Shown: positions 37,784 through 48,200, counted from the first letter of the stretch. The stretch is 64,000 bases of DNA from Tritrichomonas musculus (GCA_039105265.1 JAPFFF010000054.1:992001-1056000), one strand, 5' to 3'. Notes: generated from the letters alone by a model not told the origin. Program-made: numbers and translations.

Positions 37784-40378
37784 TTATTTTAAAATAATAC
37801 TATTTAAGTTATTTTGCAGCATTTCACAAATCTCAGCGAATGAAGGTCTATCAGAAGCTTTAAATGACCAGCATTTTTGTATGAGTTCTTTAGAAAACTG
37901 GCTGATTGTGTCTGGTATTTCAGCCTGATTTCCGGCACCAACTTCCACCAGTCCAATGTCTGGCAACTGTCCTTTTGTCAGGATCATATAGACCACAACG
38001 CCAAACGAATAAATGTCAATTTTTTCATTGTAATTTTTGCTTCTTAGAATTATTTCGGGTGCCATGAAACTCAGTGTTCCAGCCATTTGAGTTCTGCTTG
38101 ATTGCGACTCACTATCAATGAGAGCGCAAAGACCGAAGTCGGTTAATTTCACGTGATTATTTTTATCAAGAAGAATATTTTCTGGTTTCAAATCACGATG
38201 AATAAGTCCTTCTTCATGCACAGCTTTCATTGCAGAACTGATTTCAAGAATGATTTGGACACGCTCGTGATCTTGAAGCTTCTTGATTCTCTTCTTCAAA
38301 TTGCACGGACAAAGCTCAAGAAGAATCGCTGGCTGATGCTCCAAATCACCAAAAAAGAACCCGTAGGCAGTGATGATGTTTGGATGATGAAGAGCATTCA
38401 ATACTTCATACTCACGGATAAATTCTTTCATTGATTTATAATCAACGGGAACTTCATCATCATCGTCTTCTTCTTCTTTGCTACGGATTTTCACATCAAA
38501 CACTTTAAGTGCATATGAATCCTTTTTGACAACTTCGAATACTTCGGCTGTTGATCCTTTGCCAATTCTTCCAGCATTTTCAAAAGTGTTAAATATTGAA
38601 CTGTCATAAATCTTCACTGCTTTATCTTTATCTATCTGCTTTATCTTGCCTTTTAGTTCATCAATTTGCTTTTTGAGAGAAATATTTTCAATTGCAAGTA
38701 AGTTGTTCGCTTTTTTATTTGAATCGTTTTCATTCATAAGAGTATTAAATTGCTCTTCAAAATCATTCCTAAGAGATTCTTTTTCTTTCGCAAGAGAATT
38801 AATTTGTTCTTTAAGATTACAATTTTCATTCCTAAGAGATTCTTTTTCTTTCTCAAGAGAATTAATTTGCTCTTCAAGATTACAAATTTTACTCTTAAGT
38901 AATTCATTTTCATTCTTAAGAGATTGGTTTTCTGCTTTAAGAGAATTGATTTCGTCTTTGAGTAAGCTGTCTTCTTCTTTGTTTGAATTGCTTGGCTCTT
39001 GATGTGATGCAGATTTATCTTTTTGATTTTGGCTTGCGATTATATTTTTGAGCTTCAGCAATTTATCTTTATTTTTGATGATCTTTTCTTTTGCATATTT
39101 TTCATTTGCTTCATATTTTTCGTTTCTGTCTTTCAACACTGAAAGTTCATGTTTAAGAGCATCATTTTCATCATCGATTTGGTTCATTGTTTTTTGCAGC
39201 TTCTCATTTTTCAAGGCCAAAGCAGCGCACTTTTCTTCGAGTTGTCTAATCAATTGATTTTTATCGACTTCATTAATGCCCAAATTGAATTCAACCACCA
39301 CTTTATTTGGTATATTTGGTGGCGGTTGACAACCGACAAAAACCGCCGACAAACTATTTCCAGCGATACAAAAAGTTGCATCTTCATTTATCATTGTTTC
39401 CACTGGCAAATAAAAAATGTCATTTTGCAAATTTTTGTTAAGAAAAAGTTGGCCACAGTAGTTACTGCCACAAGCGAGCACTTTTCCTTCCGATGTGATG
39501 AACAATGAGTGATTCCAGCCTGCAGAAGCGAAAGTGATTTTATATTCATTCAATGGCAAAATTTGAATGAATTCAGATGCATTGAATGTGTCAGTGCCAA
39601 TTCCTAACCGTCCTTGACTGTTCGAACCATAACCGAAAACTTGGCCGTTTTTACAGACAGCAAAACAATGGTCACTTGTTCCAGAAATTTGAATGACTTC
39701 TTTGTTATCAAGCTCTTCAACCGGCGCGAACGATAGCTCCTCATTTTCAAGCATCGTCATGAATACTTTCCCGTTTTCACTGAGGGCAACAACGTATGAA
39801 TTACAACAGGCAACACAAACAGCTTTTTCACTATTGGGAAGAATTGACGGTTTGACGGTTGTGACATGTGAAGTGAAAATATTTTTTGTGATTATGTATA
39901 TGATGCCTTCAGAGTCTATCACAGCTGAAACATTTTCGCCTCCAAAAAGATATTTAGGATTATGACCAGATAAGTTCAGAAAAAGTGGTGTACTTGTTTC
40001 TCTGTAAACATAAGCTAGTTGATTGTTTTCGCCTTCATCCCCTGAGATAAGATATAGGGTATAGAAATTACCACATACTGCGGATAAAAAGTGGCATTGA
40101 TTGCCATTTGGCTTTCGAAATATTATTTCTGATATTTGATCAATTTCTCCTTCTGGAAGTGATTCAATTATTCGAAAACCTTCATTATTTCCAATGGCAA
40201 ATCCAGATTTTTCTTTTGTAATATTAACTGAATGTTCAGAATTTATTGAATATGATAAAAGGGATGAAACATCGAGATTGGAGTTGCATAGAGGGCTTAT
40301 GCACGAAGAACCACCCAAATTATTTGTATTTGATTTTTCTCCAAGTTGGAAGTTTTCATTGAGTCCACAAAGATACAT
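37784..40378 (-). CDS. RCC1-like propeller / coiled-coil / protein kinase fusion
   Basis: 864 residues. Residues 1 to about 360 carry RCC1-type blades (LCGLNENFQLG; VFGYGSNSQGRLGIG; VLACGSNYCGQLF). About 369-586 is a coiled coil of Glu/Lys/Asn heptads with internally repeated SLxxExxSLRNEN stretches. About 598-855 is a complete kinase: IGKGSTAEVFEV glycine loop, ALKVF lysine, HRDLKPENILL catalytic loop, TDFGL, APEI, and DRPSF near the end, so likely active. The kinase resembles the NEK/TKL-like sets expanded in trichomonads. Start set at 40,378, because the longer frame begins with TTG and a TCATA initiator lies 5 nt before this ATG. Cytosolic. Decayed genes with the same propeller order occupy both CH-array spacers. 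Confidence 0.9.
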   Translation of the reverse strand: MYLCGLNENFQLGEKSNTNNLGGSSCISPLCNSNLDVSSLLSYSINSEHSVNITKEKSGFAIGNNEGFRIIESLPEGEIDQISEIIFRKPNGNQCHFLSAVCGNFYTLYLISGDEGENNQLAYVYRETSTPLFLNLSGHNPKYLFGGENVSAVIDSEGIIYIITKNIFTSHVTTVKPSILPNSEKAVCVACCNSYVVALSENGKVFMTMLENEELSFAPVEELDNKEVIQISGTSDHCFAVCKNGQVFGYGSNSQGRLGIGTDTFNASEFIQILPLNEYKITFASAGWNHSLFITSEGKVLACGSNYCGQLFLNKNLQNDIFYLPVETMINEDATFCIAGNSLSAVFVGCQPPPNIPNKVVVEFNLGINEVDKNQLIRQLEEKCAALALKNEKLQKTMNQIDDENDALKHELSVLKDRNEKYEANEKYAKEKIIKNKDKLLKLKNIIASQNQKDKSASHQEPSNSNKEEDSLLKDEINSLKAENQSLKNENELLKSKICNLEEQINSLEKEKESLRNENCNLKEQINSLAKEKESLRNDFEEQFNTLMNENDSNKKANNLLAIENISLKKQIDELKGKIKQIDKDKAVKIYDSSIFNTFENAGRIGKGSTAEVFEVVKKDSYALKVFDVKIRSKEEEDDDDEVPVDYKSMKEFIREYEVLNALHHPNIITAYGFFFGDLEHQPAILLELCPCNLKKRIKKLQDHERVQIILEISSAMKAVHEEGLIHRDLKPENILLDKNNHVKLTDFGLCALIDSESQSSRTQMAGTLSFMAPEIILRSKNYNEKIDIYSFGVVVYMILTKGQLPDIGLVEVGAGNQAEIPDTISQFSKELIQKCWSFKASDRPSFAEICEMLQNNLNSIILK

Positions 40379-40380
40379 TT

Positions 40381-40385
40381 TATGA
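40381..40385 (-). promoter_or_regulatory. Initiator (Inr) TCATA of the RCC1-kinase gene
   Basis: Minus-strand TCATA, +1 A about 5 nt from the ATG at 40,378. It decides this start over the longer frame. Confidence 0.55.
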
Positions 40386-40541
40386 ATAAACGTACTCCTA
40401 TGGTTATTATTTTGACAAAAAAATCTCAAATTTTGATAATTTACTCATTTGGAAAGACTTAAAAAATGAAGTACTTATTGCAATTTAAACCAATTTTTGT
40501 GTACTTAGTAATTTAATGAATATTTAATAATATTAAAAAAA

Positions 40542-40874
40542 TTATACTTGTATAAAATGCTTATCTGCTTCTGATATTCCTTTTTCGTCAATTATAAGTC
40601 GTTCAACTTTCATATGAAGATCATATTTAATTCTTAATGCAGTAATTTTATCCATCATAGGAGTTGCATGATGCTTATCTATTGCTTCTTGATCTTTCCA
40701 GCTGTCAATTAATAATACCGTTTCTGGATCATTAAGAGGAAAGAAATATTCATAACGGAGGTTTCCATCTTCTTTACGTATTTCTGCTGCTATTCCACTA
40801 CTTTCCATCTCTTCTGCATATTTTCTTGCAGCTCCATTTTTACCAGTATAATAAATATTAACAACAATGCTCAT
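40542..40874 (-). CDS. ABM-domain (YgiN-like) monooxygenase-like protein, bacterial type
   Basis: 110 residues, the full length of a stand-alone antibiotic-biosynthesis-monooxygenase (ABM) ferredoxin-fold protein. Conserved stretches such as VVNIYYTGKNG, LRYEYFFPLNDPETVLLIDS and WKDQEAIDKHHATPMMDKI match gut-bacterial YgiN-type proteins very closely by memory. These small dimers are implicated in quinone or heme-linked oxidation; the substrate is unknown here. Very likely a bacterial gene acquired laterally. Its coding strand is preceded, about 10 bp before the ATG, by an uninterrupted poly(T) run of about 28 bases. It lies between two minus-strand eukaryotic-type genes with its own flanks, so it is not assembly carry-over from a bacterial contig. 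Confidence 0.88.
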   Translation of the reverse strand: MSIVVNIYYTGKNGAARKYAEEMESSGIAAEIRKEDGNLRYEYFFPLNDPETVLLIDSWKDQEAIDKHHATPMMDKITALRIKYDLHMKVERLIIDEKGISEADKHFIQV

Positions 40875-40880
40875 TTGTTT

Positions 40881-40881
40881 G

Positions 40882-40910
<29 letters not shown>
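40881..40910 (-). repeat. Homopolymer A/T tract
   Basis: About 28-30 consecutive A on the plus strand (poly T on the coding strand), just upstream of the ABM gene. Could influence nucleosome occupancy; also error-prone in assembly. Confidence 0.8.
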
Positions 40911-40914
<4 letters not shown>

Positions 40915-41349
40915 ATTATTTTTTATTTTTCACATCCACAATTTTCAATGAATTTTATACCAAAAAAGTTATGTGTCAGATTTTTGAAATAAATAACTTA
41001 ATTGAGTTTATTGCCAAATAAAAAAAGAATATTTCAATAATTACATCATTTTAAATACATTGAATATATTTAAAATTTTATAATAGAATAAGAATGCATA
41101 TTTCTCTATACTACTAATTTATTGAGAATGATTATCAAGAAAAAAAAACATTTTGATTTAAAATACAAATGCTATTTTATATATATTTTTTAAAATAATA
41201 CTATTTATTGGAATATATAGATCTATAAAGAAAAAAGATTGTATCCTATTTAAATATGATTTTCACAGTTGCACTTATTAACCCTTTATCAGCTTTTATA
41301 AGAATAAAATTTATAAAAGAAAAATATAAATTCAGTTAATTTTAAGTCT
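40911..41349. other. Intergenic, no gene seen
   Basis: AT-rich sequence between two minus-strand genes. Confidence 0.4.
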
Positions 41350-42927
41350 TTATGGTTCTTTCAGACGACCATAAAATTCTATAGAATTAAAAGCAAGGCA
41401 CAAATTTGGATAGCCATAATATTCGCCTGTATGGTAAAATCGACAATATCGAGAAAATTGATTAGGTTCAACTGAAAATGTTTTTGTAATATAGTGACCG
41501 TTTAATCCATCATAATTTGAATGCTCATCGATTTTTGTCCAATTCTTTTTGTCGTCAGAAATTTCAATCACCCAATTTTTGATGTGAGTTGAATTTATGT
41601 CAAATGAATGCGACTTGATTGAATAATTTGAAATTTCAACTTTCCTTCTTTTAAAATCAAAGCAAATCCATGCATTTTTGATTGAAGTTTGCGTCATATA
41701 GAAACTGTTTTTATTGAAATCTAACAAATATTTAGGATGATTGCTTATTGAATTAGATGTTATTTCAATCGTTTTATTATCGTGAATGTTTCCTCCCGTT
41801 TTTTTAGTAAGATAATCAATGATGCCTTTAAATTCTTTTCCTTCTTCGTAAGGAAATTCTTTAATATTTCCTTCACCTTCAACATCTTCCCACTCACCTT
41901 CTTCCTCCTCTTTTTCGAAAGCATCTTCAGAAACATCTTCTTCTAGCGACTCTCTTTCACATCCTTCTTGATTTTCCAACATTTCTTCTTCAAAATTTCC
42001 AAAAATTTCTTCTTCTTCTTGTGATTCAAATTCTTCTCTTTCTTCTTCGACTCCTTCTAACGATTCTTTTTCACATCTTTCCATATTTTCTTCTTCTTCT
42101 TGTACTTCTTGTTCTTCGATTTTTGATTGTTTTTTCCTTCCTTTTTTAGTCTTTCTTTTGTTTCCATCTAGCAGCGAGTAATACTTGTGATAAATGTTTG
42201 TTAAAATATATTTAAAATCTACAACTTCTGAATATTCTTGAATTAATCTTTCAAAGAATTCTTCATCAAGTCTGAGCTGGTCAATTATTTCAATTAAAAC
42301 AGTTGCTTCTCTTCCAAATTTATCCAAGCATTTAAAGAAAAAGTCGAAAATATTTTTTCGTATTTTCGTCCTTTTTCTTTTATCTTTATTTGGACTTTTT
42401 TTCTCTTGTTCTATGAATTTTTTGACATATTTCTCAAGGAGACGATAAATAACAGAGAATTGCAAATTTAAGAAATTTTCATCTTGAATGTAATTGGCAA
42501 ATTGCGATAAGACAAAGTCTTCGTATTTTGAGGTGTCAATTGTTTGCTCTTTTTCATATACTGAAATTAATTCAATTGCAATTTCATACTGATGATCTGA
42601 TATGTAATTTGATGTGTATTCTTTTAATGAAGGGACTTCATATTTATTTGATAAGTAATGAAGTGGAATGATATTTTCATTCGTTAATGAAATCGGTTTA
42701 AGTTCAACAAAATCAATAAATGATTTAATAATTTCAGGCGTTAATTCTATATTTTCGGTGCTTGATATTTCAATTGTTTCCTTTTTTTTGAGTTCTTTTT
42801 TGTTTTGGGAAAAATAATTGGATGAATATTGAAATAGAACAAATTTAATTGGATACCTTACTTCTTTATAAAGAAGAAAATGAGTTTCTGGAAATTCAAT
42901 TTGGTTTTGTATTACGTATTGGGCCAT
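41350..42927 (-). CDS. BTB-like / acidic / discoidin (F5/8 type C)-like protein
   Basis: 525 residues from the ATG at 42,927; the longer frame starts with TTG. Residues 1 to about 110 look like a BTB/POZ domain, with a hydrophobic start (FLLYKEVRYPIKFVLFQYSS), a mid-domain helix pair, and LHYLSNKYEVPSLKEYTSNY in the place of the usual C-terminal BTB helices. A BACK-like helical region follows to about 260. A basic stretch (KRKTKKGRKKQSK) could be a nuclear signal and is followed by a long Glu-rich segment (about 275-365). About 375-520 resembles the galactose-binding-like F5/8C fold: AWICFDFKRRKVEISNYSI, NWVIEISDDKKNWTKID, and SRYCRFYHTG...IEFYG. This architecture recurs in trichomonads and Entamoeba; a Cullin-3 adaptor role is possible but unproven. 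Confidence 0.75.
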   Translation of the reverse strand: MAQYVIQNQIEFPETHFLLYKEVRYPIKFVLFQYSSNYFSQNKKELKKKETIEISSTENIELTPEIIKSFIDFVELKPISLTNENIIPLHYLSNKYEVPSLKEYTSNYISDHQYEIAIELISVYEKEQTIDTSKYEDFVLSQFANYIQDENFLNLQFSVIYRLLEKYVKKFIEQEKKSPNKDKRKRTKIRKNIFDFFFKCLDKFGREATVLIEIIDQLRLDEEFFERLIQEYSEVVDFKYILTNIYHKYYSLLDGNKRKTKKGRKKQSKIEEQEVQEEEENMERCEKESLEGVEEEREEFESQEEEEIFGNFEEEMLENQEGCERESLEEDVSEDAFEKEEEEGEWEDVEGEGNIKEFPYEEGKEFKGIIDYLTKKTGGNIHDNKTIEITSNSISNHPKYLLDFNKNSFYMTQTSIKNAWICFDFKRRKVEISNYSIKSHSFDINSTHIKNWVIEISDDKKNWTKIDEHSNYDGLNGHYITKTFSVEPNQFSRYCRFYHTGEYYGYPNLCLAFNSIEFYGRLKEP

Positions 42928-44333
42928 ATTAATAACGTTATTATCCAAGTTTTAACAATTGAATTACTAATTGAAAATTTGAAAAAAGACGTTAAAAATT
43001 GTTTTTAAAAATCATTTTATTGCATTTACTATATCTTTTATTCATAAAACAATTTTAAAACCGTAATAAATAATATATCTTCTATTTAAATTTTAATTAT
43101 AAAAATAGAAGAAAAATGTACACAGTGAAAATTATTATTTCAATTTTCATTTTATTATGATTAAAATCACCAAGTAAATTTACTCAGATTACATAGCATT
43201 GTAGAGACACTTTTGAATTTTGAACATCACTGCTTTGAACTTTTGTAACTATAATAACTAATCTTCACGGTTTGCCCCTCTTAAAAGAACAAATTAAATG
43301 CTTGCTCATTCGATATTATTTTCCTTTATTTGTTCATTGGGAGCTATCATAAGTTCGATATGAAGAAAACAATGCCATTTCTCCATTACAAGAGCCAATC
43401 ATTAGAAATAAGACGCACAACATCATTCAATGAAAACCTTCTCTTTTATTCCTTTAGTCGGTTTTTATAAACATGATATAATCGTATATTTGTATTTTAG
43501 TTACGTTAAAAATTTACGTTAAGAATAGACTAATTAAAATTCATGGATATTTTAACTACCCTTGAATTTTGTTAGGCCATTCTTTTGCCATATCATTTAT
43601 TTAGTTTTTGATTCAAAATGTTGCTTTCATGTCTGATTTAAAAGCATGTTAACGACCATATTGTACATTGATGCTCATTTTTGAAACATACTTTTTTTGG
43701 CTTGTTAAAAAAGAATAATAGGCACATTGGGCAACAACATTTGTTTGGCAGTTAAGATATGACAATTATGTTATACATTTAGTTCTTGGAGATTATTGTT
43801 GTTTAAATCATTTATATCACACTAATAGGATAACTTCTCAATTATTGTACTGGCATAATCAAATTACTTGTGTTCATAGATAAATATTGATTAATTATAT
43901 TGATCAAGCCACTGAGAGAAGATTACTTTCTTCAATATCAAAGATAGCTTTCTAAAAAGGAGAATGATAATTCAGGTTTCAATGTAAATAATGGAATCAA
44001 CTTGATATCACCAATTGAAATAATTGATTGGATAAAGAGTTAACCTAAATAAAAAATCATATATTAAATATATTCTTGATTTATTGATATTCGTTTTTTC
44101 ATTGATAAATATGGATGAATTATTAATTTTAATCAATTAGATATTTAAAAACCATTTGGAAAGATTGAGCTTTTACATTTGAATAGATTGAGAGGGAAAA
44201 CAATTCAAATATTTGAATAGTATTTCATTTGGAAAATAAACTCACATCAAAAAGTTAAAATAAAAAAATATTTTTATTGAAATGATAATTATATTTGAAT
44301 TATATAAAATAAAATTGATTGAAATTAGGAAAA
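42928..44333. other. 1.4-kb intergenic region
   Basis: Divergent promoters at both ends. The middle (43,200-44,000) is slightly less AT-rich and may hold unrecognisable gene remains, but no frame or motif supports a call. Confidence 0.4.
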
Positions 44334-44338
44334 TCATT
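44334..44338 (+). promoter_or_regulatory. Initiator (Inr) TCATT
   Basis: TCATT with +1 A 18 nt before the ATG at 44,354. It favours that start over the ATG at 44,282. Confidence 0.45.
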
Positions 44339-44353
44339 TTTTATTTTAGCATT

Positions 44354-44989
44354 ATGATCGTAACAACACAAAACAATAAAAAATTCGAAAATGGTCTCAA
44401 TATACATTTACTAGCTTTTTCTTTACCGAAAGAACTTATAAATGATAAAGATGAAGTTCGTATTAGTATCACAACAATACCAGACGAAAACAAACAAAAT
44501 TTTTCGATAGAAGGAAAAAAAATGTATAACTCAAATCATGTTTTTTGGCTAAATATAACTAATAAAACAAAGAAAATCATCATGGTTTTCAGGAAAAAAA
44601 TATTTCTCTCTGAAAATCCAATTATCGCATCAACTATAATTCATTTCAATGATTTTAAAGAGTTTCCAAATAAACAAATTACATCAGGAATGATAAGTAC
44701 TGAATTCAAAAATATAAATATATATTATCCTCTCCAGAAGCAAATTCATGAAGAAGGAAAGAAAAATTTTCAAAGAAAAATACTTGGGCAAATGCAAATT
44801 CAATTAACATTCACAGTTCCTTATTCTCAATTAAAACCTAAAGATATTAAATATTATAACAATAGCAATCATAAAGCATTCTTTATGAAAGAAAATAAAA
44901 TACCTAAATTGCAAAAGAATATGAAGAAAGGATGCGAATATGAATATCTTATTGATGATTGTAGTATTTGCGATTCATATTTAATATAA
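44354..44989 (+). CDS. Unidentified trichomonad protein, beta-rich, C2-like
   Basis: 211 residues from the second in-frame Met. An upstream ATG at 44,282 would add a 24-residue hydrophobic leader, but the initiator lies between the two. Alternating hydrophobic strands (LNIHLLAFSLP, EVRISITTIPDE, VFWLNITNKTKKIIMVFRK) and a basic-aromatic motif (KKIFLSENPIIASTIIHF) suggest a beta-sandwich such as a C2-type domain. A short cysteine-bearing tail (DDCSICDSYLI) ends it. I do not recognise a named family; function unknown. Confidence 0.65.
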   Translation: MIVTTQNNKKFENGLNIHLLAFSLPKELINDKDEVRISITTIPDENKQNFSIEGKKMYNSNHVFWLNITNKTKKIIMVFRKKIFLSENPIIASTIIHFNDFKEFPNKQITSGMISTEFKNINIYYPLQKQIHEEGKKNFQRKILGQMQIQLTFTVPYSQLKPKDIKYYNNSNHKAFFMKENKIPKLQKNMKKGCEYEYLIDDCSICDSYLI

Positions 44990-45554
44990 GTTCTAAGCAA
45001 TTATTATGTTTTTAAATAAATATTATGATTAATTTAACTTTTGGATGCATAAAAAAAATTATTTATAATATAAAATTTTTTTTGATTAAGGTGTTTTTAA
45101 ACGAAAACTTTTTTTAGCATTACAAGAGATTTGAATAAACTTTTTATATTCTGGGCCAATTTTTAGCATTTTTTGAAATATATAATTTAATTTCGATAAA
45201 AATAGAAGCACGAATGAATCAAGTATAATCTCCAAAAATAAAAGGATTGTATTATGGAGAAATAATATTGACTTTAGTAATTTTACATTTTACATTTTAA
45301 GAAAAGAAATTTTCATCCCATAAGAAAATTGAATTAAAACTATTCAAAATTTTATATAAAATGATAGATACAATTCAAAAAATTTTTTTCTTAGAAAATT
45401 TCTTTATGATCGGCTTTCCAATCAAGCTGAAATCCAAAATCATCAAAATACAAATAAAATTGCTGTTTTTTATATTAACATTTATCGGCGAGATAACTTT
45501 TACAATAAAAACTATCCAACTTTTTCAAAAGCGTTCAAAATAAGAGAAATAAAA
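44990..45554. other. Intergenic, no gene seen
   Basis: AT-rich. A 60-codon frame at 45,361-45,543 is Ile/Lys/Phe-rich with no conserved feature and looks accidental. Confidence 0.4.
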
Positions 45555-45559
45555 TCACT
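45555..45559 (+). promoter_or_regulatory. Initiator (Inr) TCACT of the HdhA-like gene
   Basis: TCACTA matches TCA(+1)YW with +1 A 10 nt before the ATG at 45,567. Confidence 0.55.
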
Positions 45560-45566
45560 ATTTATT

Positions 45567-46340
45567 ATGGAAATTGATAAATTATTCGATCTCACCGGAA
45601 AAGTTGCAGTTGTAACAGGTGGAGGAGATGGAATAGGAAAAGAAAGTTGCAGAATTTTATCTGCAGCTGGAGCATCTGTATGCGTTAGTGATATTAATCT
45701 TGATAAAGCACAAGCAGTTGCAGATGAAATTAACGAAAAAGGTGGAAAAGCATTTGCAATTAAATGCAACGTTCTTGATGATGCAGATCTTCAAAAGCTT
45801 ATTGCTACTACCGTTGAAAAATATAAAACAGTCAATATTTTGGTCAACAATGCCGGAATGGGCGGAGGTGGAAGAGAAAATCCATTCAAAATCGACAGAA
45901 GTTATGTCGAGCGTATATATAATATTAATGTAATTGCACCTTGGAGACTATGCCAGCTTGCAGTTCCCCATATGGCTGAATCAGGTTACGGAAGTATCAT
46001 CAATATTACTTCAATGAGTTCAACTGATAGAGAAGCGAATATGTCCATTTACGGTTCATCAAAAGCTGCATTGAATCATTTGGCTGCAAACCTCGCCCAC
46101 GATTTCGGACCACTTGGTGTAAGAATTAATAATGTTGGCCCTGGAGCTACCCGAACAAAGGCCCTTGAATCCGTATTAACACCTGAAATAGAAGCAAAAA
46201 TGCTGAAAAATACACCAATTAAGCGTCTTGGTGAAGTATCAGATATTGCAGGAGCCGTGCTTTATTTTGCATGCCCAATATCTGAATGGGTTAGTGGTCA
46301 GGTCATTTATATCAATGGTGGCGGAAAGCAAACACTTTAA
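45567..46340 (+). CDS. Short-chain dehydrogenase, 7-alpha-hydroxysteroid dehydrogenase (HdhA)-like
   Basis: 257 residues, classical SDR length. Nucleotide motif TGGGDGIG (17-24), Asp42 after the second strand (NAD preference), NNAG (94-97), and catalytic Ser149, Tyr162 and Lys166 (YGSSK). These keep the spacing of E. coli HdhA (S146/Y159/K163). The C-terminal segment (LTPEIEAKMLKNTPIKRLGE and WVSGQ...GGG) follows HdhA almost position by position. HdhA oxidises the 7-alpha hydroxyl of bile acids; that substrate is an inference, since close SDRs use other alcohols. Bacterial origin by lateral transfer is likely. It has a trichomonad initiator 10 nt upstream and a TAAA-overlapping stop, so it is adapted to host expression. 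Confidence 0.9.
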   Translation: MEIDKLFDLTGKVAVVTGGGDGIGKESCRILSAAGASVCVSDINLDKAQAVADEINEKGGKAFAIKCNVLDDADLQKLIATTVEKYKTVNILVNNAGMGGGGRENPFKIDRSYVERIYNINVIAPWRLCQLAVPHMAESGYGSIINITSMSSTDREANMSIYGSSKAALNHLAANLAHDFGPLGVRINNVGPGATRTKALESVLTPEIEAKMLKNTPIKRLGEVSDIAGAVLYFACPISEWVSGQVIYINGGGKQTL

Positions 46341-47465
46341 AAAATTATAATAAGCACACCTTTATTAAAATTCTGCTTTATTATTCTTTTTATTTCGGCT
46401 TTGCATGCAACTAGAAATATGATATGAAAAATATCTGATTCAATTCAAAAAGTTTCAACCCGTGATGTTCATGAAAAATATCAGGACAACATACTACTTT
46501 ATATATCAATTAAATAATATATATCAACTGCATCCTGTGTTGAATTTTTAATAAGATATAGATAATCTAAATACCAAAATATATCAAATATATTTTTTTT
46601 CGAAAATGCATTATGAAATATACCAACATATATATTATACTATATAAGAAGTAAAAAATCAAAAATACATAAATATAAGTGTTCTCGCTTCTGCTTTTTT
46701 TTTTTTTTTTTTTTAATGCTAATATAATTAGGTTTTCACCTAACATGGCAACACCATAAATTAATCAAATTCAAGAATCAAATCTTTTGGAATTTGATGT
46801 TTTTTGTAATTCATTCATCTGTCCGATCGTTTAGAATTTCTTTTTTTCTTTTTTTTTTTCATCACGAACCTTTTCTTCTTTAAACTTATAGAATCCAAAC
46901 ATTGTTTCAGATTGTTGCATCTTATTGACAAATAAAAACATTCACGTTCAATCAATTCAATTGAAAAAATGCTTTCAAAAGATTCATAACTCTGTATCAA
47001 ATTACAGTCACATCATCAATTACGTTGTTTGATGACTTTGCATCATATCAAAGCTCTTCATTTCATCGAATTTCAGGTATTTCTTTGAATGAAACATTAT
47101 TTGGATGCTAAATATAGTTTACATTTATATTTGGATAGTTTACATTTAATCAATATTTGAATGATAATTATAGTTTACATTTATATGCTTAAAACGTTTC
47201 AGTTCTTTCAATATTATTTAACATTTTTTCCTTCCAATATTTGTAACATTTGTGTTCACAAAGAATCAAAAACACAAATATACAAAGGAAATATGATTTA
47301 TCTATCAATAAGTTACCAAAACATTTCGCCATGATTATTCATCAATAATAGTGTATGAAATTGCTAACAAAGAAAATCCAAAACTTTTTTCAATGATGAC
47401 GATAATATTAGTTTAGATTTAAACAGTTTTCATTTCATGATTTAAATCATTAACAAAAAAAAAAA
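46341..47465. other. Intergenic, no gene seen
   Basis: AT-rich with a 22-base poly(T) run near 46,697. A minus-strand frame at 46,815-47,000 is low-complexity at its end and not supported. Confidence 0.4.
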
Positions 47466-47469
47466 AAAA

Positions 47470-48200
47470 TTATAGCGGCCAATCATGGAGTAGCTGTAAA
47501 TTATGTTGGAATAAGTACATCTTTTTTTGATGATAAATCTAAATTTTCATTTCTATTAAAGTTTTATCCAAACCGTTGTTTAGAAAATTTCTTTGAAAAT
47601 AGCACAAACAATTTCCTATGGAATTGTATCAGGAATGACATTTTTAATCAATCATTTAAAAACAACATTTTATTGGATGAATTTTTATGAAATTTATAGG
47701 AACAATCATAATTACCAACGTAAACAAGTTCAGAAATATGTAAATTACATAGTAATGAAAACGTTCTTGATGAATCAGAAGGTGAAAAGAAGGAAATTTT
47801 TCTTTTTTCTTTGATTCTTTAAGAATTTTTAATTAAAATCTTGAGTTTCCAGGAAAACTTCGCAATAAGTTAGTTAGTCATCCAAATTATTCCCTTTTTT
47901 GAAGAAGAAGAATTCCAAGAAGATGCGAAGAAAAATGAACAAGAAGATATTAATAAATTATATAAGTATGTTGATAAGAGAAGTAATGAGGAAGCAAATG
48001 ATCAAAAAAATAGACGATGAATAAGTATTCAAAACATTCATGAATGAACTGAAAGAAATTGTTTTTTCTCGATTTGTTCATCACCCATGCTTTTGTAAGT
48101 CACTTAGCTACAATATTCATGAATGAATTCCAAATAAAAAAGAAGAAGGATAGAAGAAGAAGATAAAAAGACCACGATAGCTCTTTTAATATAACTTCTT
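47470..48200 (+). pseudogene. Decayed unidentified coding region
   Basis: The plus strand keeps about 70 codons of normal composition from 47,474 (ANHGVAVNYVGISTSFFDDK, then FLLKFYPNRCLENFFEN). A second piece near 47,890 reads FFEEEEFQEDAKKNEQEDIN. Stops and frame changes separate them. Not recognised. Confidence 0.3.

Noticed and set aside
45361-45543. 60-codon frame upstream of the HdhA-like gene
   Set aside because: Ile/Lys/Phe-rich by base composition, no motif, and the adjoining initiator belongs to the dehydrogenase.
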